Assembly (NCBI GenBank): GCA_021738625.1 | Contig: JAIPBS010000034.1 | Location: forward strand, 1 to 43,591 | Direction of reading: 5' to 3' | Origin: Bacteroidales bacterium | GTDB lineage: Bacteria; Bacteroidota; Bacteroidia; Bacteroidales; JAIOZK01 | Length of the DNA: 43,591 nucleotides | Part shown: in pieces, positions 24,896 through 33,547 of the stretch | How positions within the stretch are numbered: the stretch's first letter is position 1 | How the letters are laid out: each line of letters starts with the position of its first letter | Made by a program: the position numbers and the translations under genes | Notes under the pieces: model-generated | Database searches by the model: none | What the model saw: only the letters and a program-made list of their open reading frames with translations | What the model was told of the DNA's origin: nothing

Positions 24896-25552
24896 TTATT
24901 TCTCACAAGCTTCGTCCCCACACCCACAACTCAACGTCTGGCTTCTGGATTTTTCAAAAGCCTCCCGCCCTTCGCTGAAGGCAAACCAGGCAATGGCCAG
25001 TGAACCGATCACATCGATGTAAGGGATCCGGAAGATCTCGTACAAACCGCTTGAGGCAAGCAAGATGATGCTGAGGTAAAAACAGGTTTTGGTGCAATTG
25101 GCATCGGCAATGATGGCATCGGAATTTAGTTGTTTTCCGATCTTCTTTTTGTAATACATCAAAAACCACATGGTGGCAATGCTGATGGAGGAGATGATGA
25201 TCCCTACCACCGTGGTTTCGGGCTGGCTGCCCTGTATCACATTCGCGATGGCGCCGAAAACAAGCCCGGCTGTAAGGAGGTAAAAGGCGAAGCCTGTAAT
25301 GCGCAAAGCTGTTCTTTCAAATTTATCCCTGGAAGCGGGATCATCGCCTATCCGTTTCATGCGGATGATCATATGGAGGATACCGATACCGGAAATGACC
25401 TCCACAAAGCTGTCCACCCCAAAGCCCAGCAGGGCAAGGGTTTCATCATCCAGCCCGAAGTAAATAGAAATCAAGCCTTCAACCAGGTTGTAAAAGATGG
25501 TGACCAGGCTAAGGACCAGGGCAATATTGATCAGTTTTTTTTGTTCTTCCAT
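24896..25552 (-). CDS. CDF-like cation transporter, short form with Cys-rich tail
   Basis: Inner-membrane metal/proton antiporter of 218 residues with about six hydrophobic segments. Polar residues where CDF proteins bind metal are Asp47 and Glu51 in GVDSFVE, Asp145 and Asp150 in SDAIIADA, and Asp180 in YIDVIGS. It lacks the usual cytosolic ferredoxin-like C-terminal domain of about 80 residues and instead ends CGCGDEACEK, a possible metal hook. It is translated 4 bp after a small CxxC metallochaperone, so the two probably work together. The metal is uncertain; the copper locus upstream suggests soft metals, while CDF proteins usually move Zn, Fe or Mn. Confidence 0.8.
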   Translation of the reverse strand: MEEQKKLINIALVLSLVTIFYNLVEGLISIYFGLDDETLALLGFGVDSFVEVISGIGILHMIIRMKRIGDDPASRDKFERTALRITGFAFYLLTAGLVFGAIANVIQGSQPETTVVGIIISSISIATMWFLMYYKKKIGKQLNSDAIIADANCTKTCFYLSIILLASSGLYEIFRIPYIDVIGSLAIAWFAFSEGREAFEKSRSQTLSCGCGDEACEK

Positions 25553-25556
25553 GATC

Positions 25557-25829
25557 TTAACTATTCACTCTCCCAATAGCACAGCTTACATAAGATTTTA
25601 CTTTTGCACCTGTGCCTCCTTTTCCCTGTTCGGGATAGCCGAGCCTTTTCAGCTTCTTGCTAAATTCATCTTTCAGATCATCATTTCCTTCATGATCAAT
25701 GATGACTGCGCCTCTATCAACTTCCACGCGAACATTTTTAACCTGTTCAAACTTTTTCATTTCGCGTTGTATGGTGTTGGCACAACCATGGCATTTTATG
25801 TTGTCTACAAATAATTCTGTTGTTTTCAT
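25557..25829 (-). CDS. HMA-domain metallochaperone
   Basis: A 90-residue cytosolic protein with a ferredoxin-like heavy-metal-associated domain. The metal site is Cys13-H-G-Cys16, followed by the family pattern NTIQREMKKFEQVKNVRVEVDRG and a late ...KLKRLGYPEQG. A short tail with one Cys (SYVSCAIG) is extra. It probably hands Cu(I) or a similar metal to the transporter encoded 4 bp downstream. Confidence 0.85.
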   Translation of the reverse strand: MKTTELFVDNIKCHGCANTIQREMKKFEQVKNVRVEVDRGAVIIDHEGNDDLKDEFSKKLKRLGYPEQGKGGTGAKVKSYVSCAIGRVNS

Positions 25830-25929
25830 ATTTTGGTATTTAAGTATTTATATCTTTCAATACAGTAACGTACAGTTTGATTGATTTGTATGTTTCTGAT
25901 CTAAGAATTCATATATTTTACAAGGATTA

Positions 25930-25963
25930 AAACCCATCAGGTTTTCGAAAACCTGACGGGTTT
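25930..25963 (-). terminator. strong hairpin, possible terminator of the upstream metal operon
   Basis: AAACCC-TCAGGTTTT and AAAACCTGA-GGGTTT pair over 15 of 16 bp with a CG turn. On the minus strand the stem is followed by TTTTAA. It lies between the SHOCT gene and the HMA/CDF pair and may end the long copper transcript. The motif also occurs as a common dispersed hairpin in Bacteroidota. Confidence 0.45.
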
Positions 25964-26228
25964 GGTCTATTGTCCAACGGAAAATTTGAAAGTTGAAATT
26001 TGGAGTGTCATTGCATACAGACCCCGGCTGGCGCAGCGCTACAATGAAATACTATAAATTGCAATCAATTACTATGAATTACGGCTAACTATATGGTACA
26101 ACCATCCATCCATGCAGTCATACAATCATGCATTCATGCAAAAATATACCGATTCGGAACAGCTTTGTAATGATTGACATTATTCTCCAATCGGTATAAT
26201 TGAATCCAACAGAAAAATGTTTTGCATT
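25964..26228. repeat. repeat-bearing spacer, sister of 30040-30160
   Basis: No gene. The stretch 26041-26155 shares phrases with 30050-30160: AATTACGGCTAACT versus AATACGGCTAACT, and ATACAATCATGCATTCATGC versus the similar run before 30090. CCCCGGCTGGCGC (26022) recurs at 29848. These are two copies of one dispersed noncoding repeat, one on each side of the multicopper oxidase block. Confidence 0.5.
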
Positions 26229-26444
26229 TTACATCAGATCTTTCCTACGTTCTTCAAATTCAGCTTTGTCAATCTCTCCTCTGGCGTATCGGTCCTTTAG
26301 AATATCCAGTGAAGATTTTTCTTTTGTTGATGTATTGCGGCTATTTGCCGATCTGACAATGAGCCAAACGATCAAAGCCAGTAAAAGGATACCGATGATC
26401 CACCACCAGCCCATTCCCCAACCGTGTCCAAATCCATCCATCAT
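26229..26444 (-). CDS. small membrane protein with SHOCT domain
   Basis: A 71-residue protein. A Gly/Trp/His-rich N terminus (GFGHGWGMGWWW) leads into one membrane helix (about 13-33), then a basic linker and a C-terminal SHOCT domain (about 44-71: SLDILKDRYARGEIDKAEFEERRKDL). SHOCT proteins are common beside metal-resistance genes in Bacteroidota, where their role is unknown; an oligomerisation function has been proposed. It is 59 bp after the Met-rich protein gene. Confidence 0.85.
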   Translation of the reverse strand: MMDGFGHGWGMGWWWIIGILLLALIVWLIVRSANSRNTSTKEKSSLDILKDRYARGEIDKAEFEERRKDLM

Positions 26445-26503
26445 AAATTAACTCCTTTCTTTTCAATGGTGTTTTTTTTATACTGATCCGGGTGCATCAT
26501 GCC

Positions 26504-27076
26504 TTACTGCATCATTCCGCCCTGGTTCATCATCATACTTTTCAGGCTTTCCTGTTGCTTTTCAGTAAGCAGGGCCTTCATTTCTTTCGCTGTTTCGTAT
26601 GCTGCTACCTTCATCTTGATTTTGGTATCGGCACATTGCTGCATTTGCTTTTTAGCCTCATCAGCGGATGGAATGTTGTTAAGCATTTGCTCCATCTTCA
26701 TTTGTTTTTTGGTAAGCTCTGCCTGATAATCCACCTGCTGTTTTTTAAATTCGGTTTGCAGATCGATCATTTTGTCAACCTGTTCATCCGAAAGAGATAA
26801 CTGCTGTTGCATGTTGGGAAGCATGTTCACCATCAACATATACTTTTTCATAGGCATTTTCTGGTTCATCATCATCCCGCACATGGGGCACATACCGCCC
26901 TTCATCATGTTTTGCATCATGCCTGCACCCATCATATTTTGCATCATGCCGCGGTGTTGCATCATCATACTTTGTTGCTGATCGTTTTGTTGATTTTGCC
27001 CCTGGTGCATCTGGGCCATGGTTGTGAATGAGCCGATTAAAAATACGGCCGTTAAAATCAATGCTAACTTTTTCAT
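26504..27076 (-). CDS. Met-rich periplasmic Spy/CpxP/ZraP-like protein
   Basis: A 190-residue exported protein, signal peptide about 1-21 (ends TTMAQ). The mature N terminus (23-80) is packed with methionines plus Cys63-P-M-Cys66, a likely Cu(I)/Ag(I) sink. The helical C-terminal half has two LTxxQ-type motifs, LSDEQ (95-99) and LTEKQ (170-174), that mark the CpxP/Spy/ZraP family of periplasmic chaperones. It ends in another Met-rich tail (MMMNQGGMMQ). It lies between the multicopper oxidase and the SHOCT gene and should protect the periplasm during copper stress. Confidence 0.82.
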   Translation of the reverse strand: MKKLALILTAVFLIGSFTTMAQMHQGQNQQNDQQQSMMMQHRGMMQNMMGAGMMQNMMKGGMCPMCGMMMNQKMPMKKYMLMVNMLPNMQQQLSLSDEQVDKMIDLQTEFKKQQVDYQAELTKKQMKMEQMLNNIPSADEAKKQMQQCADTKIKMKVAAYETAKEMKALLTEKQQESLKSMMMNQGGMMQ

Positions 27077-27187
27077 AATAATTCTGTTTTTAATGTTAAA
27101 AAATCTTGTTTAATTCTACTTTTACAAAAATGTAACAACCAAATAAATAATACATTACATAATTCAGTAAAATGTTTATATAATTAT

Positions 27188-28771
27188 TTAATCCTTTACT
27201 ACTTCATAATTCCGCATCATACCCATATCTTCATGTTCAAGATTGTGACAATGATATACATACATCCCCGTGAAATCTTCAAAGCGCATGATAACCCGTA
27301 CTTTCATGCCGGGCATCAGCAGAAAGGTGTCCTGCCAGCCTTTGTCAATAAAACCCTCATTCACGCTGTTCCACACAGCGGCATCCATATCCGAGACGTC
27401 GCGGCTGATAAGCTGGAAGGATAAACCGTGGATATGCACCGGGTGAGGCATGCGCATCATATCCTGCATCATGCCCATGCCCTGGCCGTTGTCATCATTA
27501 ACAAATTCCCATATTTCGTTAGTGTTCAGTTTTACTTTTTCCCATTCGGCGACTTCGGTCATGTCAAAGGTTTCTCCATTGATGACCCATTGCATGTGCT
27601 CGTTAAAGAAGCGGAAAGTACGCGGATCCTTTTGGTTGATGGCTTCCGTGGCATTTATTTGATCGATGGTTTCAAATCCGGCAGGCAAGGCCAATTTGGG
27701 GCCTTTGGTATTTGTAACCTCAAAACTACAGATGTCAAAAGCGGCCCCGTTGTCAAGCCCCTTGGCACTACCATGCATGCCTTCGCCCATCATTCCGCCC
27801 ATGCCCATATTAGCGTCACTGTTAAACACAAGGCTTTTTAAAACAAGCTGGCTTCCGCCTTCCATATCAGAGAAATCTTTCCACACTTCGATGCGTTCGC
27901 CGGGTGCCAGCATCACATAGGATTTATTAATCGGTGCGGAAAGCAGGCCGCCATCCGTGCCGATCACAAGCATGTCGGAGGCGTCGTTCCAGGCCAGTTT
28001 GTATATGCGGGAATTGGAACCGTTTAGTATTCTGAAACGATAGGTAGCTTTGGATACTTCGAGCCTGGTGCTTGCGGACCCGTTGATCATGATGCGCTTG
28101 CCCAGGAAGCCCTGCATTTGTGTCATGCGGTTGTCATCATAGATAAGATGGTTATTGTCGTCAAAAATTCGGTCATGGATGACCAGTGGCATATCGAATT
28201 CCCCGTCTGGTAGTTTTTCGTTTTCATCCTCAACGATAAATAAACCGGCAAGTCCATGATACACTTGCGGACCGGTAATTTTGTCCGGATGCGGGTGAAA
28301 CCAGTACGTGCCGGGACGGTTAGTTACTTCAAATTCATAAATGTATTCCTCACCGGTTTTGATGGCATACATGGGATGGCCGTCCATGACAGGGGAAATG
28401 TGCAGTCCGTGCCAATGGATTACGCTTTCGCGTGGAAGTTGGTTTTTAAAGCGCACCCTGATTTTTTGGCCCGGTTTTACACGAATGATGGGGCCCAGGT
28501 ACGATCCGGCCAGCTCAGTAAGTGAATTCTCATCGCCGCTGATCAACTTTGATCGATAGGTGAAAACCTCTGTTTGTGGACCGGGCAGCAATTGCATTTG
28601 TGTTTTTACTGCGGTGAGTTCAATATCGATGTCGGGATTGAAATCATTGCTTGTCTTGTAATTCCCTTGTTGCTTGGGCTGACCCGGGGAATTGCAGGCG
28701 GAGAGTATATAGGAGAAAAGAAATATGAAAGTTATTTTAAGTAATTGCCCCATGCTCATTTTGTAGCCCAT
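27188..28771 (-). CDS. multicopper oxidase lipoprotein (CueO/CopA-type)
   Basis: Three-cupredoxin oxidase that would convert periplasmic Cu(I) to less toxic Cu(II). All copper motifs are visible: HWHGLHI, YWFHPHPD, HPVHIHGLSF, and YHCHNLEHEDMGM with the type 1 Cys, His and axial Met. A Met-rich insert (MGMGGMMGEGMHGS) resembles the CueO substrate loop. I place the start at MGYKMSMG (28771) because it gives a normal lipoprotein signal ending L-S-A-C; the open frame begins 51 bp earlier, at 28822, with an unlikely leader. The protein is probably anchored in a membrane facing the periplasm. A 111-bp gap leads to the Met-rich gene. Confidence 0.9.
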   Translation of the reverse strand: MGYKMSMGQLLKITFIFLFSYILSACNSPGQPKQQGNYKTSNDFNPDIDIELTAVKTQMQLLPGPQTEVFTYRSKLISGDENSLTELAGSYLGPIIRVKPGQKIRVRFKNQLPRESVIHWHGLHISPVMDGHPMYAIKTGEEYIYEFEVTNRPGTYWFHPHPDKITGPQVYHGLAGLFIVEDENEKLPDGEFDMPLVIHDRIFDDNNHLIYDDNRMTQMQGFLGKRIMINGSASTRLEVSKATYRFRILNGSNSRIYKLAWNDASDMLVIGTDGGLLSAPINKSYVMLAPGERIEVWKDFSDMEGGSQLVLKSLVFNSDANMGMGGMMGEGMHGSAKGLDNGAAFDICSFEVTNTKGPKLALPAGFETIDQINATEAINQKDPRTFRFFNEHMQWVINGETFDMTEVAEWEKVKLNTNEIWEFVNDDNGQGMGMMQDMMRMPHPVHIHGLSFQLISRDVSDMDAAVWNSVNEGFIDKGWQDTFLLMPGMKVRVIMRFEDFTGMYVYHCHNLEHEDMGMMRNYEVVKD

Positions 28772-28986
28772 TTCTCTGTTTATCAGTAAAGTCATATCCG
28801 AGAAAAAACCACGCCATAACAAATGTATGATTCCGGAGTGAATGCTGGGGCTTTGCCATCATGGTCAAGGAGCCGGTTTAGAGGAAACGAGCAAGTCCTG
28901 CTTCCAGGTTTTGCCTGGCTAATTCGGGTAGTATTTTCCACACAATGCAAGTTATGTTTTTAAGCCAGTGAGTCATTTTCACCGGT

Positions 28987-29024
28987 ATTGTATTTCACCT
29001 CGATCATTTTGGTTTCCTGGACCC
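28987..29024 (-). pseudogene. duplicated scrap of the adjacent HMA gene
   Basis: 34 bases are identical to 30332-30365 inside the HMA gene 30161-30550, followed by one mismatch and three more matches. On the minus strand it still reads VQETKMIEVKYN, then TGENDSLA and a stop. The flanks do not match the HMA gene. It is a remnant of a second HMA copy or of a short duplication. Confidence 0.65.
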
Positions 29025-29261
29025 GGCAGACAGGCAACCCCTGGCTTTTGCACCTCGATTTTTTATGCCATTGTGGATAAGTGGTGTTTTTGGATTGACC
29101 GGATTTACTGTGCTACGGCCATGCACACAAATTCAATCACTATTGATGCAGGGAGGAAAGCGGCTAAAGCCACCGGTTAACAATAGCTTGATCATTGAAC
29201 CCCCCGATAAATCGGGGGGCTAATCTCATGATATCTCTGAAAGGGCCAGATGGACTCACAA

Positions 29262-29440
29262 AAACCGCAGAGCGGTTTATTTAATGTAGCAATGGATGTT
29301 ACACCGCATTTTTTTGCTGAAACTGCGGAGCAGTTTGTTTATTTGCAGTAATTCCCTGTTTAAATAAACCAACACCTCCGGTGTTGTTGTGTTCCTGCCG
29401 TTTTTCTCTTTGCTACATTAAACGAAGCGCTCCGCGCTTC
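29262..29440. repeat. composite palindromic element with four short hairpins
   Basis: Four perfect hairpins, each with a 3-nt loop: AAACCGC/GCGGTTT (29262-29278), AAACTGC/GCAGTTT (29320-29336), AACACC/GGTGTT (29371-29385) and GAAGCGC/GCGCTTC (29424-29440). Inside the outer pair, TTTAATGTAGCAA (29280-29292) is repeated inverted at 29410-29422. The symmetry suggests one unit, perhaps a non-autonomous mobile element or a structured RNA. Confidence 0.6.
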
Positions 29441-29609
29441 TGAGGCTTGCAAATGATTCGATCAATTGGAAGGCCGGTTGATCAAAGTAGGGAGTAAGGA
29501 GTAGGGAGTAGGATTGCAACCCGATAGCCATCGGGTCTGCGCCGGCAGAGGCGGCTAAAGCCGCTGCTTTATAGCCTTTTCATTCTGTCAACCATCCGAT
29601 AAAAAGCCA

Positions 29610-29795
29610 GGGGATTCCTCTCTCCGGGCTTTCGCTTCGCTCAAGCCCTGCGATCGGAATGACATGCGACTAAGGGTAAAAAGAAGGGGGCGGGAAGCGG
29701 GCAACGCCCGCTTCCCGCCCCCTTACTATAAAAAGGCCCTGTCATCCCGACGAACAATTTTTTACGATAGTAAAAAAATGTGAGGAGGGATCTCC
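29610..29795. repeat. 186-bp palindromic element, same family as the mcrB-mcrC element
   Basis: Ends are GGGGATTCCTC...GGAATGACA (29610-29664) and TGTCATCCCGACGA...GAGGAGGGATCTCC (29740-29795), inverted to each other. The centre is a perfect palindrome with 17-bp GC-rich arms (29686-29702 and 29706-29722) and an AAC loop. No coding capacity. Confidence 0.65.
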
Positions 29796-30160
29796 TGGCG
29801 TTTTCCACCTGGACATTCGAAATTGGATATTGGACATTCTTCAGTTCCCCGGCTGGCGCGGATTTGCAATCCATGCCTTTTGTTTATTTGGCGTGAGTTC
29901 TGGAACATTTAAATTTCCAATATCGAATGCCCAATGTCCAATGACCTGGTTTTTGCCCTGCGCCAACAAGTGAACCGATCAATTGAAAGGTCGATTGATT
30001 TAAGAAACCGTAGTGGGCGATTGATCGGGTCACTGGCCCACGGCCTTACAATCATACATTCATACAATCATGCACCCATGCATTCACAATGAATTACCAT
30101 CAATTACCATGTAATACGGCTAACTCCATCCTACAACCAAACAATCATACATCGATACAA

Positions 30161-30550
30161 TCAATGACGGTGTCCGTCGTGCTCATCATTCATATCATGC
30201 TGCGACTTACGATCGTATTTGCAGCATCCCGGAAGCCCTTCATAAACCTTATCTTCGGCTTCCACCTTTTCAGTGTCGTGGCCAGCACCGGCAATGGCTT
30301 TGTGAATTTCCATCATTTCCACTTCATCAGAATTGTATTTCACCTCGATCATTTTGGTTTCCTGGTCCCAATCGGCGGAGGAAACCCCATCCACTCCTTT
30401 GGCCGCCTTTTCGATGCGTGTTTCACACATGCCGCAGTTGCCATATACCTTGAATTCTTCTGTTTTCGTGTTTTCGTTTTGCGCATGCAGGTTTCCAAAA
30501 CCCACAAGCAGGATAGCCATTGCTATCATTGATCTCATTACTTTTTTCAT
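30161..30550 (-). CDS. exported HMA-domain protein with His-rich tail
   Basis: A 129-residue periplasmic metal-binding protein. Signal peptide about 1-23 (ends NLHAQ). The HMA fold has Cys39-G-M-Cys42 in VYGNCGMCETRIEKAAKGV. A second site lies in GLPGCCKYDRK, and the tail is His/Asp-rich (HDMNDEHDGHRH). It probably carries copper between periplasmic oxidase and pump. The AGGTGAAATAC part of the gene recurs as a scrap at 28987-29024. It is 45 bp downstream of the His/Met-rich lipoprotein. Confidence 0.87.
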   Translation of the reverse strand: MKKVMRSMIAMAILLVGFGNLHAQNENTKTEEFKVYGNCGMCETRIEKAAKGVDGVSSADWDQETKMIEVKYNSDEVEMMEIHKAIAGAGHDTEKVEAEDKVYEGLPGCCKYDRKSQHDMNDEHDGHRH

Positions 30551-30595
30551 TGTTGTAAGTATTTAATTGTTAAAAAATACATTTGTTTTGCTCCA

Positions 30596-31120
30596 CTATT
30601 CTATGTCGCCTTCAAACTGATAGTAAATATCTGTTGGTCCGTCCGGGATAATCCGGTAATTAAGGCTGTGATGGTTCATATCGAAACCGCCATAGTGTTC
30701 ATCACCCGGTTCATGCTGTTCATCCATGTGGTGGTCCCAATCCATGTGGCCGTGGTTGCCCATCATGTGGTGATCTTCATCGAGGTGATGGTCATATTCT
30801 TGGTTAAAACGCTCACCCGTAAAGCAAACCATCACACTGTCGCCGTTTCCATAAAGGTTCATCATAAAAGTGGTATCAAGCATATCGCTCATCAGGTTCA
30901 TCTCAACTGTATTTTCACTTGCAGCCGAAACTTCCATCACGGCATCTTGTGTGCTTCCCGGATCATCAGAGAAAGTAATGCTTCCCTTGTAGGATCCGCT
31001 GACCGTTTGCGACAGGTCGGTCTGTGGTTTGTTGTCGTTGTTATCATCTTTATCGCATGCTGTAAAAAGCAACGATATAAAGAGAATTGCTGTTACTAAA
31101 ATCGCAATTTGTTTGTTCAT
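30596..31120 (-). CDS. His/Met-rich lipoprotein
   Basis: A 174-residue lipoprotein with lipobox L-F-T-A-Cys22 followed by acidic DKDDNNDNK, a sorting pattern typical of Bacteroidota surface or outer-membrane lipoproteins. The middle (about 45-100) reads as beta-strands. Residues about 108-152 are dense in His, Met and Asp (EYDHHLDEDHHMMGNHGHMD), a likely metal buffer. The family is not recognised. It lies 52 bp downstream of the copper ATPase gene, clearly in the same transcription unit. Confidence 0.75.
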   Translation of the reverse strand: MNKQIAILVTAILFISLLFTACDKDDNNDNKPQTDLSQTVSGSYKGSITFSDDPGSTQDAVMEVSAASENTVEMNLMSDMLDTTFMMNLYGNGDSVMVCFTGERFNQEYDHHLDEDHHMMGNHGHMDWDHHMDEQHEPGDEHYGGFDMNHHSLNYRIIPDGPTDIYYQFEGDIE

Positions 31121-31172
31121 AATTATTGTTTTATTGTTTACTATTTAATTATTTTTTAGGCATCATCATATA

Positions 31173-33410
31173 TTACATTTTTCTTAACCGCAATGCATTG
31201 GAGATCACCGAAACCGAGCTAAAGCTCATAGCGGCTGCTGCGATAATCGGACTGAGTAAAATACCGAAAAACGGGTATAAAATCCCTGCTGCAACGGGCA
31301 CGCCCAGTGCGTTATATATAAAGGCAAAGAAGAGGTTTTGTTTGATATTCTTCATTACCTTTTCGCTAAGTTCTCTTGCCCTGGCTATTCCGCTGAGGTC
31401 CCCTTTTACCAGTGTGATCTCTGCGCTTTGCATGGCAATATCCGTCCCTGTTCCCATGGCAATGCCTACATTGGCCTGTTCCAGGGCAGGTGCATCGTTA
31501 ATACCGTCGCCGGCCATGGCTACCATGTGATCCCGGCCCTGCAATTCCTTTACCTTGTTGTATTTGTCTTCGGGCAAACAATCAGCCTGATAGCCATCCA
31601 GCTTCAATTCTTCGGCTACTGCTTTGGCCGTATATTCATTGTCGCCCGTAAGCATATGAACTTTTACACCCATTTCTTGCAGATCCTGTATTGCTTTGGC
31701 GGATGTAGGTTTGATGGCATCTGCCACACTGACGATCCCCTGTACTTTGTCTTCATACAAGAGATACATAACAGTTTGTCCGTTCATTTGCCATGCTTTG
31801 ACAAGCTTCTGGTTTTCTTGACTGAGCGAAGCGTCAAAGGTTTCCATCAGCCGGTGATTACCAAGCCCGATCCGTTTGCCTTTGTATTTGGCCTGTACGC
31901 CTTTTCCGGTAACGGATTCAAAATCTGTTACGGGGATCAGGTCCAGGTTCTTTTCCCTGGCTCCTTCTACTATGGCCTCGGCAATGGGATGCTCACTGTT
32001 TTCATCAACTGCGGTTGCCCGGTTTAAAATTTCTTCATCGCTCAGGTTACCGAACGACTTATAGGATTTCAGGGAAGGTTTTCCCTCTGTGATGGTTCCG
32101 GTTTTATCGATGATGAGGATGTCAACTTTGTTCATCTCTTCTATGGCCCGGGCGTTTTTAACAAGCACGCCCGATTGGGCGCCACGTCCCGTACCTACCA
32201 TGATCGACATGGGAGTTGCCAGTCCCAGAGCACATGGGCAGGCGATGATCAGAACAGAAACGGCATTTACAAATGCATAAATATAAGCCGGTTCGGGACC
32301 CCATATGCTCCAAATGAGAAAAGTAATCAATGCGATACCGATTACGATTTGTACGAAATATTTTGCCACGGTATCTGCCAGTCGCTGAATCGGTGCACGT
32401 GAACGGCTGGCCTTATTCACCATTTCGATGATTTGCGCAAGCAGGGTATCCGAGCCTACTTTTTCGGCCTTCATTAAAAAGGAAGTCTTGCCGTTAATTG
32501 TTCCTCCAATAACTTTATCCTTTTCCGATTTATCCACCGGAATAGGCTCACCGCTGATCATGCTTTCGTCAATAGTGGCCGTCCCTTCCACCACGATTCC
32601 ATCAACCGGTATTTTCTCTCCCGGTTTTACTTTCAGAATATCACCTACCTGCACATGTTCAAGCGGGACTTCTTCTTCTTTACCGTCCCGCATGCGATGG
32701 GCCACAGGAGGGCTTAGGTTGAGCAGGGCTTTCAGTGCCGAATTCGTTTTACCGTGTGCCCTCAATTCAAGTACCTGTCCGAGCAATACCAGTGTTAAGA
32801 TGACGGCCGCGGCCTCAAAGTAAAGATGCACATTGCCTTCATCGTCCCTGAACTGGGGTGGAAAGATATGCGGGAACAACAAGGCGAGCACACTGAAAAG
32901 ATAGGCCGCTCCCACGCCGAATGAGATCAGTGTCCACATATTCGGTGACCAGCGTCTGACAGAACTCCAGCCTCGTTTGAAGAAACTCCAGCTCGAATAA
33001 AAAACAACGGGCGTGGCCAGCACGAACTGCACCCAGCCCCAGGTCCTTTTTGTGGCAACGGCATCCAGATTTAGAAAACTGAAGAACTCCGACATGGCAA
33101 TAATAAACACAGGGATACTGAATGCTACGGCAATCCAGAATTTCTTCTGCATTTTTTTGTAGGTCTTTTCTTCCTCCGGCTTTTTTTCGGCTTTTTCCGG
33201 AACCAGTTCCATTCCGCATTTGGGGCAGGCCCCCGGCTTTGTTTCCCTGATCTCCGGATGCATGGGACAGGTGTAAATGGTTTTGCTGCTGCTTGCTTTT
33301 TCCTCTTTCACGAGATGCATCCCGCAAACCGGGCAATCACCAGGCTTATCGTAAGTTTTATCCCCTTCGCATTTCATGGGGCAACTATATAATACCTTTT
33401 TGTTATCCAT
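31173..33410 (-). CDS. copA: CopA-type Cu(I)-exporting P1B ATPase
   Basis: Inner-membrane ATPase of 745 residues that pumps Cu(I)/Ag(I) out of the cytosol. Two N-terminal heavy-metal-binding modules of the CPM-x-CPxCGM type (about 9-35 and 47-71) replace the usual HMA domain. Key motifs: actuator ISGEP (285-289), membrane metal site Cys391-P-Cys393, phosphorylation Asp435 in DKTGTIT, SEHPIAEA, GDGINDAP, and C-terminal helices with YN and MSFSS as in P1B-1 pumps. It is close to full family length. It sits mid-operon, between the Met-rich and the His-rich lipoprotein genes. Confidence 0.94.
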   Translation of the reverse strand: MDNKKVLYSCPMKCEGDKTYDKPGDCPVCGMHLVKEEKASSSKTIYTCPMHPEIRETKPGACPKCGMELVPEKAEKKPEEEKTYKKMQKKFWIAVAFSIPVFIIAMSEFFSFLNLDAVATKRTWGWVQFVLATPVVFYSSWSFFKRGWSSVRRWSPNMWTLISFGVGAAYLFSVLALLFPHIFPPQFRDDEGNVHLYFEAAAVILTLVLLGQVLELRAHGKTNSALKALLNLSPPVAHRMRDGKEEEVPLEHVQVGDILKVKPGEKIPVDGIVVEGTATIDESMISGEPIPVDKSEKDKVIGGTINGKTSFLMKAEKVGSDTLLAQIIEMVNKASRSRAPIQRLADTVAKYFVQIVIGIALITFLIWSIWGPEPAYIYAFVNAVSVLIIACPCALGLATPMSIMVGTGRGAQSGVLVKNARAIEEMNKVDILIIDKTGTITEGKPSLKSYKSFGNLSDEEILNRATAVDENSEHPIAEAIVEGAREKNLDLIPVTDFESVTGKGVQAKYKGKRIGLGNHRLMETFDASLSQENQKLVKAWQMNGQTVMYLLYEDKVQGIVSVADAIKPTSAKAIQDLQEMGVKVHMLTGDNEYTAKAVAEELKLDGYQADCLPEDKYNKVKELQGRDHMVAMAGDGINDAPALEQANVGIAMGTGTDIAMQSAEITLVKGDLSGIARARELSEKVMKNIKQNLFFAFIYNALGVPVAAGILYPFFGILLSPIIAAAAMSFSSVSVISNALRLRKM

Positions 33411-33547
33411 TCTATAAATATTCTACATTAAACTTTCTTTCCCGGCCAAAGCTGTAATTTGATGTAACAGTACCTTAAAATAACCGGCTGACTCATTGCA
33501 GCCGGATTATTGGATCAACCGAAGGTCTTTTTAAGTCAAAAATGAAA

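Larger units (their letters stand above)
28772..30160. other. 1.4-kb noncoding, repeat-rich spacer inside the metal locus
   Basis: No intact gene. Contents in order: a duplicated fragment of the HMA gene (28987-29024); two GCGGCTAAAGCC-type hairpin motifs (29159 and 29552); a perfect 9-bp-arm hairpin (29200-29219); the composite palindromic element (29262-29440); GTAGGGAGTA simple repeats (29488-29512); a long palindromic element (29610-29795); repeats of the ATTGGACATT/AATGTCCAAT type (29812-29945); and the repeat shared with 26041-26155. It splits the oxidase-Spy-SHOCT genes from the rest of the locus. Confidence 0.65.

Noticed and set aside
26492..27031. Plus-strand frames rich in His/Leu/Phe opposite the Met-rich gene
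   Set aside because: They are the antisense of ATG-rich Met codons, which read as CAT (His), and have no independent signal.
28968..29180. 70-codon plus-strand frame in the 1.4-kb spacer
   Set aside because: It is antisense to the duplicated HMA scrap and runs into dispersed repeats.
29641..29874. 77-codon minus-strand frame with a Pro/Leu-rich end
   Set aside because: It is produced by the GC-rich palindrome of a noncoding repeat element.
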